Source: Flavobacterium sp. LC2016-12 (GTDB taxonomy: Bacteria > Bacteroidota > Bacteroidia > Flavobacteriales > Flavobacteriaceae). Taken from it: a stretch of DNA of 64,000 bases. The notes under the pieces were generated by a model. That model did not search any database. It saw only the letters and a program-made list of their open reading frames with translations, and was not told where the DNA came from. The stretch is from positions 1-64,000 of the forward strand of contig NZ_JADKPT010000012.1 in NCBI RefSeq assembly GCF_015351595.1, in the 5' to 3' direction. Positions 49,733 to 58,766 of the stretch are shown here, in pieces. Made by a program: the position numbers and the translations under genes. Numbering within the stretch: position 1 is the first letter of the stretch; every line of letters begins with the position of its first letter.

Positions 49733-50455
49733 ATGAAAAACTATCTAAAATATATCGCCTTAGTAATCATCGGAACAGTAGTGAGTTGTAAAGATGATGC
49801 TCAGAAACCGAAAGTAATTTATGATGCTTCAAATAAGGCAAAAGTGTTAACTAAAACCGATTCTACACAAATTGAAGTGGCAGACTTGCCTATTCAGATG
49901 GAGGGAACGAATTATTTAATTCATCCTGTTGGAGATCTAAGGGTTTTTGAAAAAGGAACAAAAGCACGTTATGGTTCTTCTAGTGTGAATGATGTGAGTT
50001 TTACTATTTCAAATTTAGGAGAATTTGAAATAACTGGTTATTTACAAAACCTGAAATTTCAAAGAGTAGACTCCGATTCTATTCGTCCTCTTTCTGATAA
50101 GCCTGTTTTAATCTTAACTGCTACTTATTTAAAAACAGTTGCAGATCGTACTATAAATAAAATTATGGTCTATACTTTAACGGATTCTGATACGAATAAA
50201 GATGGGAAAATAGACACAGGTGATATTAAAACTTTGTATTTAAGTGATATAAGCGGAGAGAATTTCACTAAAGTTTCGCCTGATCTTCAGGAATTAGTAG
50301 ATTGGAATTTGATCGAATCTAAAAATCGCATTTATTTTAGAACTATTGAAGATACCAACCAAAATGGACAATTCGATAAAAACGATGTGTTGCATTACAA
50401 CTACATTGATTTAATGTCTAAAAAATGGGAAGTTAAAAATTATAAACCGATCTAG
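49733..50455 (+). CDS. Lipoprotein with EF-hand-like loops
   Basis: 240 residues with lipobox TVVSC (Cys at about 19). The C-terminal half holds two calcium-loop-like segments, DSDTNKDGKIDTGDI (about 161-175) and DTNQNGQFDKNDV (about 208-220), both with the D-x-N/D-x-D/N-G-x-I/F-D pattern of EF-hand or dockerin-like loops. Between them are beta strands of an otherwise unrecognised fold. It is likely on the periplasmic or outer face. Function is unknown. Confidence 0.75.
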   Translation: MKNYLKYIALVIIGTVVSCKDDAQKPKVIYDASNKAKVLTKTDSTQIEVADLPIQMEGTNYLIHPVGDLRVFEKGTKARYGSSSVNDVSFTISNLGEFEITGYLQNLKFQRVDSDSIRPLSDKPVLILTATYLKTVADRTINKIMVYTLTDSDTNKDGKIDTGDIKTLYLSDISGENFTKVSPDLQELVDWNLIESKNRIYFRTIEDTNQNGQFDKNDVLHYNYIDLMSKKWEVKNYKPI

Positions 50456-50499
50456 AATCTTAGATTGTTGATTTTAGATTTTAGATTGAAAATATTATA

Positions 50500-50537
50500 A
50501 AAAGCCATTAAAGTAAAATTTTTAATGGCTTTTTTAT
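50500..50537 (+). terminator. Terminator after the lipoprotein gene
   Basis: AAAAGCCATTAAA and TTTAATGGCTTTTTT pair around GTAAAATT. Confidence 0.78.
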
Positions 50538-50544
50538 TTTGATA

Positions 50545-50596
50545 AAGAGCCGCTAGGCTCAATAAATTTTGTAGGGCTGGACTTCAGTCCAGTTTA
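50545..50596. repeat. 52-nt dispersed repeat, second copy
   Basis: AAAGAGCCGCTAGGCTCAATA then TTGTAGGGCTGGACTTCAG and TCCAGTTTA matches 27781-27832 along its length. The hairpin GAGCC-GGCTC is kept though the loop differs (CTA here, a longer GAAGGTTC version there). Confidence 0.65.
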
Positions 50597-50611
50597 TAGA
50601 TAATGTTTTAA

Positions 50612-51313
50612 TTAGATCAAAATATCGCTTTCCAAATCTGATTTTTCTATTTCAAAACCAAATCCCAGGCGTTCTACCAATTCAATAACGAGTTTTTTAT
50701 ACCAGTTTTCAGATTTTGGATGAATGTATATCTTTTCAATCAATTGATTGATGTCAACATTTATTTTCAAACCGTCGTTTAGTTTTATAGTGCTTTTTGA
50801 CGTGTCAGTTAGAATTCGAACTTCACGTTCGTACTGAAAGCTTTTTCGTTTAAATAAAAACGGAAAGAACAAATCGTCAAACGGAATGTATTCTTTTCTG
50901 TAGTCTATATAATTTACTTCACCAATATATTGATCAAAATTGTTTTCTGGTTTTACCGCTTTTTGTAATCTTCCAATTGTCGACTGAATTGCTAAACCTT
51001 CACTGTTTTGCGTAAAAATTTGCCACATGGCAAACGATTCGTATTCATTGATATGCCAACTGCTAATAGCAACTTGTTCGCGCTGTGTTTTGTAATATTT
51101 TAAAAAGTCGGGATTATCAATGGCTAGTTTCTTGATCTCTTCAAAAGTAGGTTCACTAAACGTGCCCTCATACTGATCTTCGAATTTATCAGAACGGGAC
51201 ATGAATAACTTTTTCGAAAGTAGTAAATCAAGAAATTTAGATAGGTCAAGGTATTTCCAGACAATAGTATCGGGGTCGTCAGGAAGTTTTATGTTTGGAT
51301 TATTAAGATACAT
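50612..51313 (-). CDS. DUF2971 domain-containing protein
   Basis: Start 51313 (MYLNNPNIKLPDDPDTIVWK) is preferred to 51358. The 233-residue protein follows the DUF2971 pattern: YLDLSKFLDLLLSKKLFMSR then DKFEDQYEGTF, AISSWHINEYESFAMWQIF with the conserved W-E-S-xAMW part and IEKIYIHPKSENW at the end. The family occurs near defence and mobile genes in many bacteria but its role is unknown. No such neighbours are seen here. Confidence 0.85.
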   Translation of the reverse strand: MYLNNPNIKLPDDPDTIVWKYLDLSKFLDLLLSKKLFMSRSDKFEDQYEGTFSEPTFEEIKKLAIDNPDFLKYYKTQREQVAISSWHINEYESFAMWQIFTQNSEGLAIQSTIGRLQKAVKPENNFDQYIGEVNYIDYRKEYIPFDDLFFPFLFKRKSFQYEREVRILTDTSKSTIKLNDGLKINVDINQLIEKIYIHPKSENWYKKLVIELVERLGFGFEIEKSDLESDILI

Positions 51314-51354
51314 TTTTAGAAAATTAAATAATCTACCTAAAGTTAGAAAATTAA

Positions 51355-51404
51355 ACACAGATTAAAGAAATTAAATATAGTTTTAATATTTCCTTAATCT
51401 GTGT
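51355..51404. repeat. CACAGATTAA inverted repeat
   Basis: ACACAGATTAA at the left pairs with TTAATCTGTGT at the right, with AAATTAAA and TTTAAT inside. The word CAGATTAAA is shared with the repeat at 6461-6581. Confidence 0.5.
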
Positions 51405-51432
51405 CTGTATGAATAAGATCTTTATTTAAATC

Positions 51433-53262
51433 TTAAGACTCGAAAGATTGCATAGTAACTAATTTGTTATAAGTGCCGTTATGCGCTATTAATTCGTCGT
51501 GTGTTCCTTGTTCAACGATTTTTCCTTTTTGCATTACAATGATCACGTCTGCTTTTTGAATGGTTGAAAGTCTGTGTGCAATTACAATAGAAGTTCTGTT
51601 TTGCATCATATTCTCCAAAGCAACCTGAACAAATTTTTCGCTTTCGGTATCCAGTGCAGATGTAGCTTCGTCTAAAATCATAATTGGAGGATTTTTTAAT
51701 ACCGCCCTGGCAATAGATAAACGTTGTTTTTGTCCACCTGAAAGTTTGTTTCCGCTGTCACCAATATTAGTGTAAATTCCTAAAGGAAGATCTTTTACAA
51801 ATTCAAAAGCATTTGCAATTTTTAAAGCTTCAATAATTTCATCATCAGTAGCGTCTAATTTTCCTAAAGCGATATTAGCTTTGATGGTGTCATTAAATAG
51901 AATGCTGTCTTGTGTAACCAATCCCATTAAACTACGCAGTGATTGTAAATTCATGTCTTTGATGTTGATTCCATCAATCGAAATCGTTCCGTCATTCACA
52001 TCATAAAAACGGGTAAGTAAGTTTGCAATAGTACTTTTTCCACTTCCGGACTGTCCAACCAAAGCAACAGTTTGGCCTTTTTTAATTTCAAGTGAAAAGT
52101 CTTTCAGAACCGTTTCCTCTTCATACTTAAAATTAATTTTCTGAATGTTTATATTACTGTCAAAAGTTGTTTTTTCGATTGCATCAGGTTTTGAAACAAT
52201 TGGGTTTTCCTGATCTAAAATTTCAAGAACACGTTCAGCAGCTGCGTTTCCTCTTTTTACTCCGTAAGAAGCTTTAGAAATTGCTTTTGCAGGTGTTAGA
52301 ATATTATAAGCTAATCCCATATAGGCAATAAATGAAGGGCCGCTCAGCGTTTTGTCGATCAAAACCATTTGTCCTCCGTACCATAATAAAATGGCAATAA
52401 CGGTAATTCCCATAAATTCACTTGCAGGAGAAGCTAAATTCTGGCGATTCCCAATGCTATTAGATAAAGTAAAAAAACGTTCAGTTGAATTTTGAAAAAC
52501 TGTATTAAAGTAGTTTTCAGAATTATATCCTTTTACGACTTTCAATCCCCCAATAGTTTCTTCAATAGTAGATAAAAAAGTACCTTGTTCTTGCTGTGCT
52601 TTAGTCGATTGTTTTTTAAGTTGTTTTCCAATTAATGAAATAATGTAGCCTGATACAGGAATAAAAATAAAAACAAACAGCGTTAGTTTGGTGCTAATAA
52701 TTAGCATTGTTGTTATGGTAAAAACTATAGTTAAAGGTTCTTTTACAATAAGTTCCAATATGGCTAAAAATGAGTTTTGAACCTCATTGACATCAGCAGA
52801 TATTCTGGAAATAACATCTCCTTTTCTTTTCTCAGAATAAAAAGCTAACGGAAGTTCCAGTGTTTTTTTATACAACGCATTTCGCATATCTTTTAAAACA
52901 CCATTTCGCAAAAAAGTGATGAAAAACATAGCTAAATAATCTGCTAAGTTTTTTAATAAGAAGATTGAAATTATAATCGCTACCATTATAGATAAAATGT
53001 AGCCCGGATCATGATTGCCTTTTGTTGTAGTGATATAATAGCTCAAATAATCCTCGCCATATTGCTGGAGTTTTAAAATTCCCTGATATACTGGTTTTAC
53101 TTTTCTTGCCTTTGTTTGGTCAAATAACACCTGAAGCATTGGTATTAAAGCAACAAAAGATAGAGTGCTGAAAAGTGCATACAAAACATTAAAAAAGATG
53201 TTTAAGAATGCGTATTTTTTATAAGGATATATAAAAGGAACTATTTTTTTGAAATTACTCAT
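51433..53262 (-). CDS. ABC transporter ATP-binding protein/permease (MsbA-like)
   Basis: 609 residues: six-span membrane domain (about 1-330) followed by an ATPase with VALVGQSGSGKSTIANLLTR (Walker A), KLSGGQKQRLSIARAVL (signature), NPPIMILDEATSALDTESEK (Walker B) and IAHRLSTIQKADVIIV (switch His). It is an exporter half-transporter that acts as a homodimer; lipid A or lipid export (MsbA) is the common role, but drugs or peptides are possible. Confidence 0.93.
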   Translation of the reverse strand: MSNFKKIVPFIYPYKKYAFLNIFFNVLYALFSTLSFVALIPMLQVLFDQTKARKVKPVYQGILKLQQYGEDYLSYYITTTKGNHDPGYILSIMVAIIISIFLLKNLADYLAMFFITFLRNGVLKDMRNALYKKTLELPLAFYSEKRKGDVISRISADVNEVQNSFLAILELIVKEPLTIVFTITTMLIISTKLTLFVFIFIPVSGYIISLIGKQLKKQSTKAQQEQGTFLSTIEETIGGLKVVKGYNSENYFNTVFQNSTERFFTLSNSIGNRQNLASPASEFMGITVIAILLWYGGQMVLIDKTLSGPSFIAYMGLAYNILTPAKAISKASYGVKRGNAAAERVLEILDQENPIVSKPDAIEKTTFDSNINIQKINFKYEEETVLKDFSLEIKKGQTVALVGQSGSGKSTIANLLTRFYDVNDGTISIDGINIKDMNLQSLRSLMGLVTQDSILFNDTIKANIALGKLDATDDEIIEALKIANAFEFVKDLPLGIYTNIGDSGNKLSGGQKQRLSIARAVLKNPPIMILDEATSALDTESEKFVQVALENMMQNRTSIVIAHRLSTIQKADVIIVMQKGKIVEQGTHDELIAHNGTYNKLVTMQSFES

Positions 53263-53344
53263 TATGGGTCGTTATTTTACCATTAAAACCCGACAGTTTA
53301 TTTGAAACAATGCCGGGTTTGATTGAAAAGGTATTTTTGTCTTT

Positions 53345-55075
53345 TTATTTCAACTGCATTCCTGCAATGATATTTTCTATTTTTTGATCTAAGAAACTTT
53401 CAGCTGCATCAAAATTTTCAACTGAATCTAATTCTGCATTAACACTAATGTAGAATTTGATTTTTGGTTCAGTACCACTTGGTCTTGCACAAATTTTAGA
53501 TCCGTCTTCAGTATAATATATTAATACATTCGATTTCGGAATATCCATTACGGATTCTTCACCAGTCAATAGATTTAATGCAACTGATGAGTCGTAATCT
53601 TCAACCATAATTACTCTTTGACCACTGATTTCTTTCAAAGGGTTTTGGCGTAAATCAATCATCATCTGATTGATTTCTTCTAAACCTTCCATTCCTTTTT
53701 TGGTCAATGAAACCAAATATTCTTTGTAAAAACCATTTTCAACATAAAGTTGTAAAAGTTCTTTATAAACACTGCTTCCTGCAGCTTTTGCCTGAGCAGC
53801 AACTTCACAAATCAATAAGGTAGCAGCAACGGCATCTTTATCTCTAACAGCATCGCCAACCATAAAACCAAAGCTTTCTTCACCGCCTCCAATAAATTGA
53901 AGTTCAGGGAAATCTTTAATCATTTTAGCAATCCATTTAAAACCGGTCAAACCCACTTTGCATTCTACACCATAACTTGTTGCCAATTCCATTATCATTG
54001 GAGTGGATACAATTGTAGAACCCACGAATTGTTTTCCATTAATTTTTCCAGCTTTTTTCCATTGTTTCAACAAGAAAGAAGTCATTAAAACCATGGTTTG
54101 ATTTCCGTTCAATAAAATCATTTTGCCATCATTATTTCTAACGGCAACACCAAGACGGTCGCAATCAGGATCTGTTCCAACAACGATATCTGAATTTGTT
54201 TTATCAGCTAATGCTAAAGCCATAGTCAAAGCTTCCGGCTCTTCTGGATTTGGTGATTTTACTGTTGGGAAATCACCATCAGGGATAGCTTGTTCCGGTA
54301 CAATATGTACGTTTTTGTAACCTGCCTGCGATAATGTATCAGGAATAGATTTTATTGAAGTTCCGTGTAATGATGTAAAAACAATCTGTAAATTATCTTT
54401 TGCTTCAGCCGGAGTATTGAAACTTGCATTTTCAATAGATGATTTCACAAAAGCCTTGTCGATTTCAGTATCAATATATTTAATTAGGCTTTCGTTTGCG
54501 TCAAACTTAATTTTGTCATAGCCTAAATTTTCAATTACGTTAATAATAGCAGCATCTTGCGGAGGTACAATTTGTCCACCATCTTCCCAGTATACTTTAT
54601 ATCCATTATATTCCGGTGGATTATGTGAAGCTGTTAATACAATTCCACACTGACAGCCTAAATATTTAAGTGCAAAAGACAATTCCGGAGTTGGTCGCAA
54701 ATCTGAGAATAAATAAACCTGGATTCCATTTGCAGAAAATACATCTGCTACAACTTTCGCTAAAGTATTACTGTTATGACGACAATCATAAGCAATAACA
54801 ACCTTTAAAGGTTGGTTTGGGAAAACTTCATGTATATAATCAGACAAACCCTGAGTGTTTTTTCCTAGCGTATATTTGTTAATTCTGTTGTTTCCAACGC
54901 CCATAACACCACGCATTCCACCAGTTCCAAATTCAAGATTTTTGTAGAAACTCTCTTCAAGTTCCTTAGGCGACGTTGTCATTAATTCTTTAACTGCCGC
55001 TTGTGTTTCTTTATCAAATGTTGGAGTCAACCATTCGTTTACAGCATTCAATATATTAGGTGCTATATTCATCAT
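53345..55075 (-). CDS. Phosphoglucomutase/phosphomannomutase family enzyme
   Basis: 576 residues in four domains. The phosphoserine is in VLTASHNPPEYNGYKVYWED (about 135-155), the Mg loop is VVGTDPDCDRLGVAV, the sugar loop is FIGGGEESFGFMVGD and the phosphate-binding loop is ICARPSGTEPKIKFY. It converts hexose 1- and 6-phosphates; the length and motif details match the long Bacteroidota form (alpha-phosphoglucomutase type). A structured repeat follows downstream. Confidence 0.93.
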   Translation of the reverse strand: MMNIAPNILNAVNEWLTPTFDKETQAAVKELMTTSPKELEESFYKNLEFGTGGMRGVMGVGNNRINKYTLGKNTQGLSDYIHEVFPNQPLKVVIAYDCRHNSNTLAKVVADVFSANGIQVYLFSDLRPTPELSFALKYLGCQCGIVLTASHNPPEYNGYKVYWEDGGQIVPPQDAAIINVIENLGYDKIKFDANESLIKYIDTEIDKAFVKSSIENASFNTPAEAKDNLQIVFTSLHGTSIKSIPDTLSQAGYKNVHIVPEQAIPDGDFPTVKSPNPEEPEALTMALALADKTNSDIVVGTDPDCDRLGVAVRNNDGKMILLNGNQTMVLMTSFLLKQWKKAGKINGKQFVGSTIVSTPMIMELATSYGVECKVGLTGFKWIAKMIKDFPELQFIGGGEESFGFMVGDAVRDKDAVAATLLICEVAAQAKAAGSSVYKELLQLYVENGFYKEYLVSLTKKGMEGLEEINQMMIDLRQNPLKEISGQRVIMVEDYDSSVALNLLTGEESVMDIPKSNVLIYYTEDGSKICARPSGTEPKIKFYISVNAELDSVENFDAAESFLDQKIENIIAGMQLK

Positions 55076-55110
55076 TCGTATCTTTTTATATTTAAATAAT
55101 AATAATTTTC

Positions 55111-55190
55111 AGGAGCTGATCCTGCTGTCCACTATATCTTTTGCTTCCGCCGTGGCGGACACAAAAGGATGCCGTTCCCATCAGGGCTAG
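55111..55190 (-). ncRNA. Structured repeat RNA candidate, copy 2
   Basis: AGGAGCTGATCCTGCTGTCC then TATCTTTTG, CCGCC-GT-GGCGG and CACAAAAGGATGCCG up to ATCAGGGCTAGG. The order of blocks is that of 27541-27623, but the apical stem has different bases on both sides (CCGCC with GGCGG in place of ATGGC with GCCAT), so pairing is kept by compensating changes. Confidence 0.55.
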
Positions 55191-55199
55191 GCGTTTATG

Positions 55200-56147
55200 T
55201 TAAAAATTAACCTCTCTGGCAACCTTGTAACGTGCTTCGTTGCTTTTGGTACGTAAAATAATTTCGCCAAGAAAACCTGCCAAAAACAATTGTGTACCTA
55301 TTATCATCGATGTTATTGATAAATAAAAATGCGGTCTTTCAGTAATTAAACGGCTGGTTTTATGAATAAACAATTTGTCTATTCCTAAGTATAAAGCTAA
55401 TAAAAATCCAATCATAAACATAATGGATCCTAATAAACCAAATAAGTGCATCGGTCGTTTTCCAAATCTTGACAAAAACCAAATAGTTATCAAATCCAGG
55501 AAACCGTTAATAAAACGATCCATCCCGAATTTCGTTTCACCATATTTGCGAGCTTGGTGAATTACAACTTTTTCTCCAATTTTATTAAAGCCGGCATTTT
55601 TTGCTAAAACCGGGATGTATCGGTGCATCTCGCCAGATACTTCGATGTTCTTTACAACCGTATTTTTGTAAGCTTTTAAGCCACAGTTAAAATCATTCAA
55701 TTCAACTCCTGAAGTTTTTCGGGCAGCCCAGTTAAATAATTTTGAAGGAAGATTTTTTGCCACAACAGAATCGTAGCGTTTCTTTTTCCAGCCTGAAACC
55801 AAATCAAATTTTTCTTTGGTAATCATTTCGTATAATCCTGGAATTTCGTCCGGACTATCCTGCAAATCGGCATCCATGGTAATGATAACATCACCTTTTG
55901 CTTTGGCGAAACCAGCGTGCAAAGCCTGCGATTTTCCAAAATTCTTCATGAAACGAACTCCTTTTACATTCGGGTTCTCGTTTGAAAAACTTTCAATAAT
56001 ATTCCAAGAATCATCCGTACTTCCATCATCTACAAAAATGATTTCATAAGAGTAATTGTTAGATTGCATCACTTTAATAATCCACGAATAGAGTTCTTGA
56101 AGTGATTCCTCCTCGTTTAGAAGCGGTATAAGTATAGATAAATTCAT
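55200..56147 (-). CDS. Glycosyltransferase family 2 (ArnC/DPM1-like)
   Basis: 315 residues: the GT-A domain opens MNLSILIPLLNEEESLQELY and has the DXD-type MDADLQDSPDEIPG near residues 94-107, and GLKAYKNTVVKNIEVSGEMH later. Two C-terminal membrane spans are seen (about 230-250 and 270-290), placing it as a polyprenyl-phosphate sugar transferase of the GtrB/ArnC/DPM1 sort. It likely makes undecaprenyl-phosphate sugars for glycan or lipid A decoration. It is 8 nt from the DUF4199 gene. Confidence 0.9.
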   Translation of the reverse strand: MNLSILIPLLNEEESLQELYSWIIKVMQSNNYSYEIIFVDDGSTDDSWNIIESFSNENPNVKGVRFMKNFGKSQALHAGFAKAKGDVIITMDADLQDSPDEIPGLYEMITKEKFDLVSGWKKKRYDSVVAKNLPSKLFNWAARKTSGVELNDFNCGLKAYKNTVVKNIEVSGEMHRYIPVLAKNAGFNKIGEKVVIHQARKYGETKFGMDRFINGFLDLITIWFLSRFGKRPMHLFGLLGSIMFMIGFLLALYLGIDKLFIHKTSRLITERPHFYLSITSMIIGTQLFLAGFLGEIILRTKSNEARYKVAREVNF

Positions 56148-56155
56148 TTATTTTT

Positions 56156-56686
56156 TTATTCTTGTGTAGTTTTGCTTTTGAAAAATGCTGCGAAAATTAA
56201 ACCAAAAATGGCACTGATTACAATTGCAAAAACAGACCCTTTCAATAATTCTAAAGTCGAATATGGATTGCTTAGTTTCATTTTGGCAATAGTTTCGTTA
56301 ATGGCTGATGCTGGAGTTCCAAATTTTTGCATCATCCCAACGGTATATTTAATCATTAATTCGCTTAAAGTGTCTTTCGCGCCTGGGTCAATAACATTAA
56401 ATAGAATAATATTAAAAAAAGTAGAAATCAGAATCCCGATTACTGCAGCAATAAAATAAGTTGTAAAAGCTTCTTTAAAGCTAAAAACGCCATTTAACTC
56501 TTTCTTTGTTTTAGAAAGCAAAATGATAGAAATAGTTAAACTAATAGCGATTCCTAACAATCCCATCCACCATGCTGTGAACAAATTTAAATCAACCGCA
56601 TATATGGTAGCAGTTATTAAAGCAGATGCAATTCCAATTATTACACCGTAAGTAATCCCGTTCTTTTTTATAACTTCATTAATCAT
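56156..56686 (-). CDS. DUF4199 membrane protein
   Basis: Start 56686 (MINEVIKKNGITYGVIIGIA) is the family start. The 176-residue protein has four spans at about 10-30, 35-55, 75-95 and 145-165, and the NGVFSFKEAFTTYFIAAVIG region of DUF4199. Function is unknown; often beside a DPM1-like glycosyltransferase in Bacteroidota, as here. Confidence 0.85.
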   Translation of the reverse strand: MINEVIKKNGITYGVIIGIASALITATIYAVDLNLFTAWWMGLLGIAISLTISIILLSKTKKELNGVFSFKEAFTTYFIAAVIGILISTFFNIILFNVIDPGAKDTLSELMIKYTVGMMQKFGTPASAINETIAKMKLSNPYSTLELLKGSVFAIVISAIFGLIFAAFFKSKTTQE

Positions 56687-56788
56687 ATTTCTATATGTTT
56701 TAAAATTAATCCACAAATATAGCAATTCCCAATATAATCGGGGATAAAAAAAGCTTTTTGAATTTTACTAAAAAAAATGAGCTAAATG

Positions 56789-56818
56789 TTTGTTTATTAA
56801 AAAAGAATTGTAAATTTG
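56789..56818 (+). promoter_or_regulatory. Promoter of the L31 gene
   Basis: TTTG at 56789-56792, 18-nt spacer, TAAATTTG at 56811-56818: a full match to the consensus. The leader to the ATG is 116 nt. Confidence 0.75.
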
Positions 56819-56852
56819 CACACTCAAAAATAATTAAATTTTTAAACAAAAA

Positions 56853-56913
56853 AGAGTAGCCTTTGTTTACACCTTTTTCTAACCATGGAAAAGCTTCAAA
56901 ATAAAAATACTCT
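56853..56913 (+). promoter_or_regulatory. Foldable L31 leader (candidate autoregulatory RNA)
   Basis: In the L31 leader AGAGTA (56853-56858) can pair with TACTCT (56908-56913), and inside CTTTTTC (56873-56879) pairs with GGAAAAG (56887-56893). A folded leader of about 60 nt just upstream of an r-protein start suggests feedback by L31. This rests on pairing alone. Confidence 0.4.
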
Positions 56914-56934
56914 AAACAATAAATAAAAGAAAAG

Positions 56935-57189
56935 ATGAAAAAAGGAATCCACCCAGAAAATTACAGATTAGTTGCATTTAAAGACATGTCAAATGACGAA
57001 GTTTTTATTACTAAATCTACTGCAGATACAAGAGAAACAATTGAAGTTGACGGAGTTGAGTATCCAGTTGTAAAAATGGAGATTTCTAGAACATCTCACC
57101 CTTTTTATACTGGTAAATCTAAACTTATCGATACTGCAGGACGTATTGATAAATTCAAAACTAAATATGCAAAACACGTTAAAAACTAA
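56935..57189 (+). CDS. rpmE2: 50S ribosomal protein L31 type B
   Basis: 84 residues, MKKGIHPENYRLVAFKDMSN with the family block SHPFYTGKSKLIDTAGRIDK. It lacks the CxxC pair of zinc-binding L31, so it is the zinc-independent type B form. As the only L31 seen it would be the housekeeping version here. It is preceded by a strong promoter and a foldable leader. Confidence 0.96.
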   Translation: MKKGIHPENYRLVAFKDMSNDEVFITKSTADTRETIEVDGVEYPVVKMEISRTSHPFYTGKSKLIDTAGRIDKFKTKYAKHVKN

Positions 57190-57209
57190 TAACTGTTTTT
57201 ATTCATACA

Positions 57210-57237
57210 AAAGCCTTCCAATCGGAAGGCTTTTTTT
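57210..57237 (+). terminator. Terminator after the L31 gene
   Basis: AAAGCCTTCC and GGAAGGCTTTTTTT pair around AATC. Confidence 0.82.
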
Positions 57238-57305
57238 ATGCGCTATTCTCAATTTTGGTGTTGATTTAGTAAATGTGTCATTTATTTAAACCAATAAAAT
57301 ATTTG

Positions 57306-57313
57306 TAACTTTG
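57306..57313 (+). promoter_or_regulatory. Promoter -7 element of the GlmU-family gene
   Basis: TAACTTTG fits TAnnTTTG; 49 nt leader to the ATG. The -33 region is TTTA-like. Confidence 0.45.
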
Positions 57314-57362
57314 ACCTCGATAACCAAATCAAGATTTTAACAAGTACCAAATTTTTTTATTT

Positions 57363-58538
57363 ATGAATTATATTCTTTTTGACGGTCCAGTCCGGAATGC
57401 TTTATTGCCTTTTACTTTTACAAGGCCAGTGGCTGATATTTTAATCGGAATTATGACGATTCGTCAAAAATGGGAAGCGCGTTTGGGCTCAACCATAACA
57501 ACTATTACTGAAGATTACTTATCTGTCAAGTTTCCGATGGTGGAAATGGAGGAAAATGTGATGATAAATGCGGCGTATTTACCAAATGATACGCTTGCTG
57601 AAATGGTTTCAGATTTAAAAGAAAATCAGGCAATCTTTAAAGGAGAAGATGTAATTGCTTTTTTTGCAACAGAAAACCAGGAAGAAGTTGATTTCGATTC
57701 GTATGAAATTATTCAATATAACGATGATTGTTTGACAGTTGAACATACCTGGGATATTTTCTCAAAAAATGATGCTGCCATTCGTGCTGATTTTGCTTTC
57801 TTAACAGAAGATAGAAAATCTCAGTCAATCCCAAAAAGTGTAAATGTTATTGCTCCGGAAAATATTTTTATTGAAGAAGGTGCAAAATTGGAGTTTGTAA
57901 CGCTGAATGCTTCAAACGGGCCTATATATATAGGTAAGAATACCGAAATTATGGAAGGAACGGTAATTCGCGGCCCTTTTGCTTTATGCGAAAATGCGCA
58001 AGTAAAGCTGAATGCTAAAGTTTATGGCGCGACAACTGTTGGTCCGGGATCAAGAATTGGTGGTGAAGTAAAAAATTCAGTTCTTTTTGCTAATTCAAAT
58101 AAAGGTCATGATGGATTTTTAGGGGATTCAGTTCTGGGTGAATGGTGTAATATTGGAGCAGATAGTAATAATTCGAACCTTAAAAATAATTACGAAGAAG
58201 TAAAGTTGTGGAGTTACGAAACAGAAGGTTTTGCTAAAACCGGACTTCAGTTTTGCGGTTTGATGATGGGAGATCATAGTAAATGCGGAATCAATACGAT
58301 GTTTAATACTGGGACTGTAGTAGGAGTGAGCGCTAATATTTTTGGAAGCGGTTTTCCTCGCAATTTTGTTCCGAGTTTTTCCTGGGGTGGAGCTGCAGGG
58401 TTTACAACTTACGTAACCAAAAAAGCTTTTGAAACGGCAAAATTGGTTATGGGACGCAGAAATATTGAATTCGACGAAACGGAATCTGCGATCCTGGAGC
58501 ATATTTTTCAGGAAACAAAAAAATGGAGAAAAGATTAA
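57363..58538 (+). CDS. GlmU-family putative sugar nucleotidyltransferase
   Basis: 391 residues. MNYILFDGPVRNALLPFTFT RP-type start is followed by a nucleotidyl-transferase-like half without a full G-x-G-T-R signature, and a C-terminal left-handed beta helix at about 180-330 (IYIGKNTEIMEGTVIRGPFA, NAKVYGATTVGPGSRIGGEV). The family is annotated as GlmU-like in Bacteroidota, but true GlmU is a different protein; activity is unproven. It has its own promoter and ends at a GC-clamp terminator. Confidence 0.82.
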   Translation: MNYILFDGPVRNALLPFTFTRPVADILIGIMTIRQKWEARLGSTITTITEDYLSVKFPMVEMEENVMINAAYLPNDTLAEMVSDLKENQAIFKGEDVIAFFATENQEEVDFDSYEIIQYNDDCLTVEHTWDIFSKNDAAIRADFAFLTEDRKSQSIPKSVNVIAPENIFIEEGAKLEFVTLNASNGPIYIGKNTEIMEGTVIRGPFALCENAQVKLNAKVYGATTVGPGSRIGGEVKNSVLFANSNKGHDGFLGDSVLGEWCNIGADSNNSNLKNNYEEVKLWSYETEGFAKTGLQFCGLMMGDHSKCGINTMFNTGTVVGVSANIFGSGFPRNFVPSFSWGGAAGFTTYVTKKAFETAKLVMGRRNIEFDETESAILEHIFQETKKWRKD

Positions 58539-58588
58539 TTTAATTAGATAATGAGTCAATGTGTCAATTAGATAATTGAAAATATTTG

Positions 58589-58624
58589 CTCCGCAAAGTT
58601 TATATGCTTTGCGGAGTTTTTTTA
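58589..58624 (+). terminator. Terminator after the GlmU-family gene
   Basis: CTCCGCAAAG and CTTTGCGGAG pair around TTTATATG and end in seven T. Confidence 0.85.
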
Positions 58625-58671
58625 TGTTTAAAAAGCTTTTCGACTTTAAGGATAATTATCTAATTATCTAA

Positions 58672-58701
58672 TTGCCAAATTATCTAATTAATCTATCTTT
58701 G
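58672..58701 (+). promoter_or_regulatory. Promoter of the ABC-F gene
   Basis: TTG at 58672-58674, 19-nt spacer and TATCTTTG at 58694-58701 match the consensus fully. The region upstream repeats AATTATCTAATTATCTAATT words. Confidence 0.75.
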
Positions 58702-58766
58702 CACCTTCAAAAAAACGCTTGCTAAGAAGTTTAATAATCTAAGCAGTCTAAAATCTAAAAATCTAA

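Noticed and set aside
57363..58538. GlmU as the essential bifunctional enzyme
   Set aside because: The N-terminal half lacks the G-x-G-T-R pyrophosphorylase motif, so the name GlmU is kept only as a family label.
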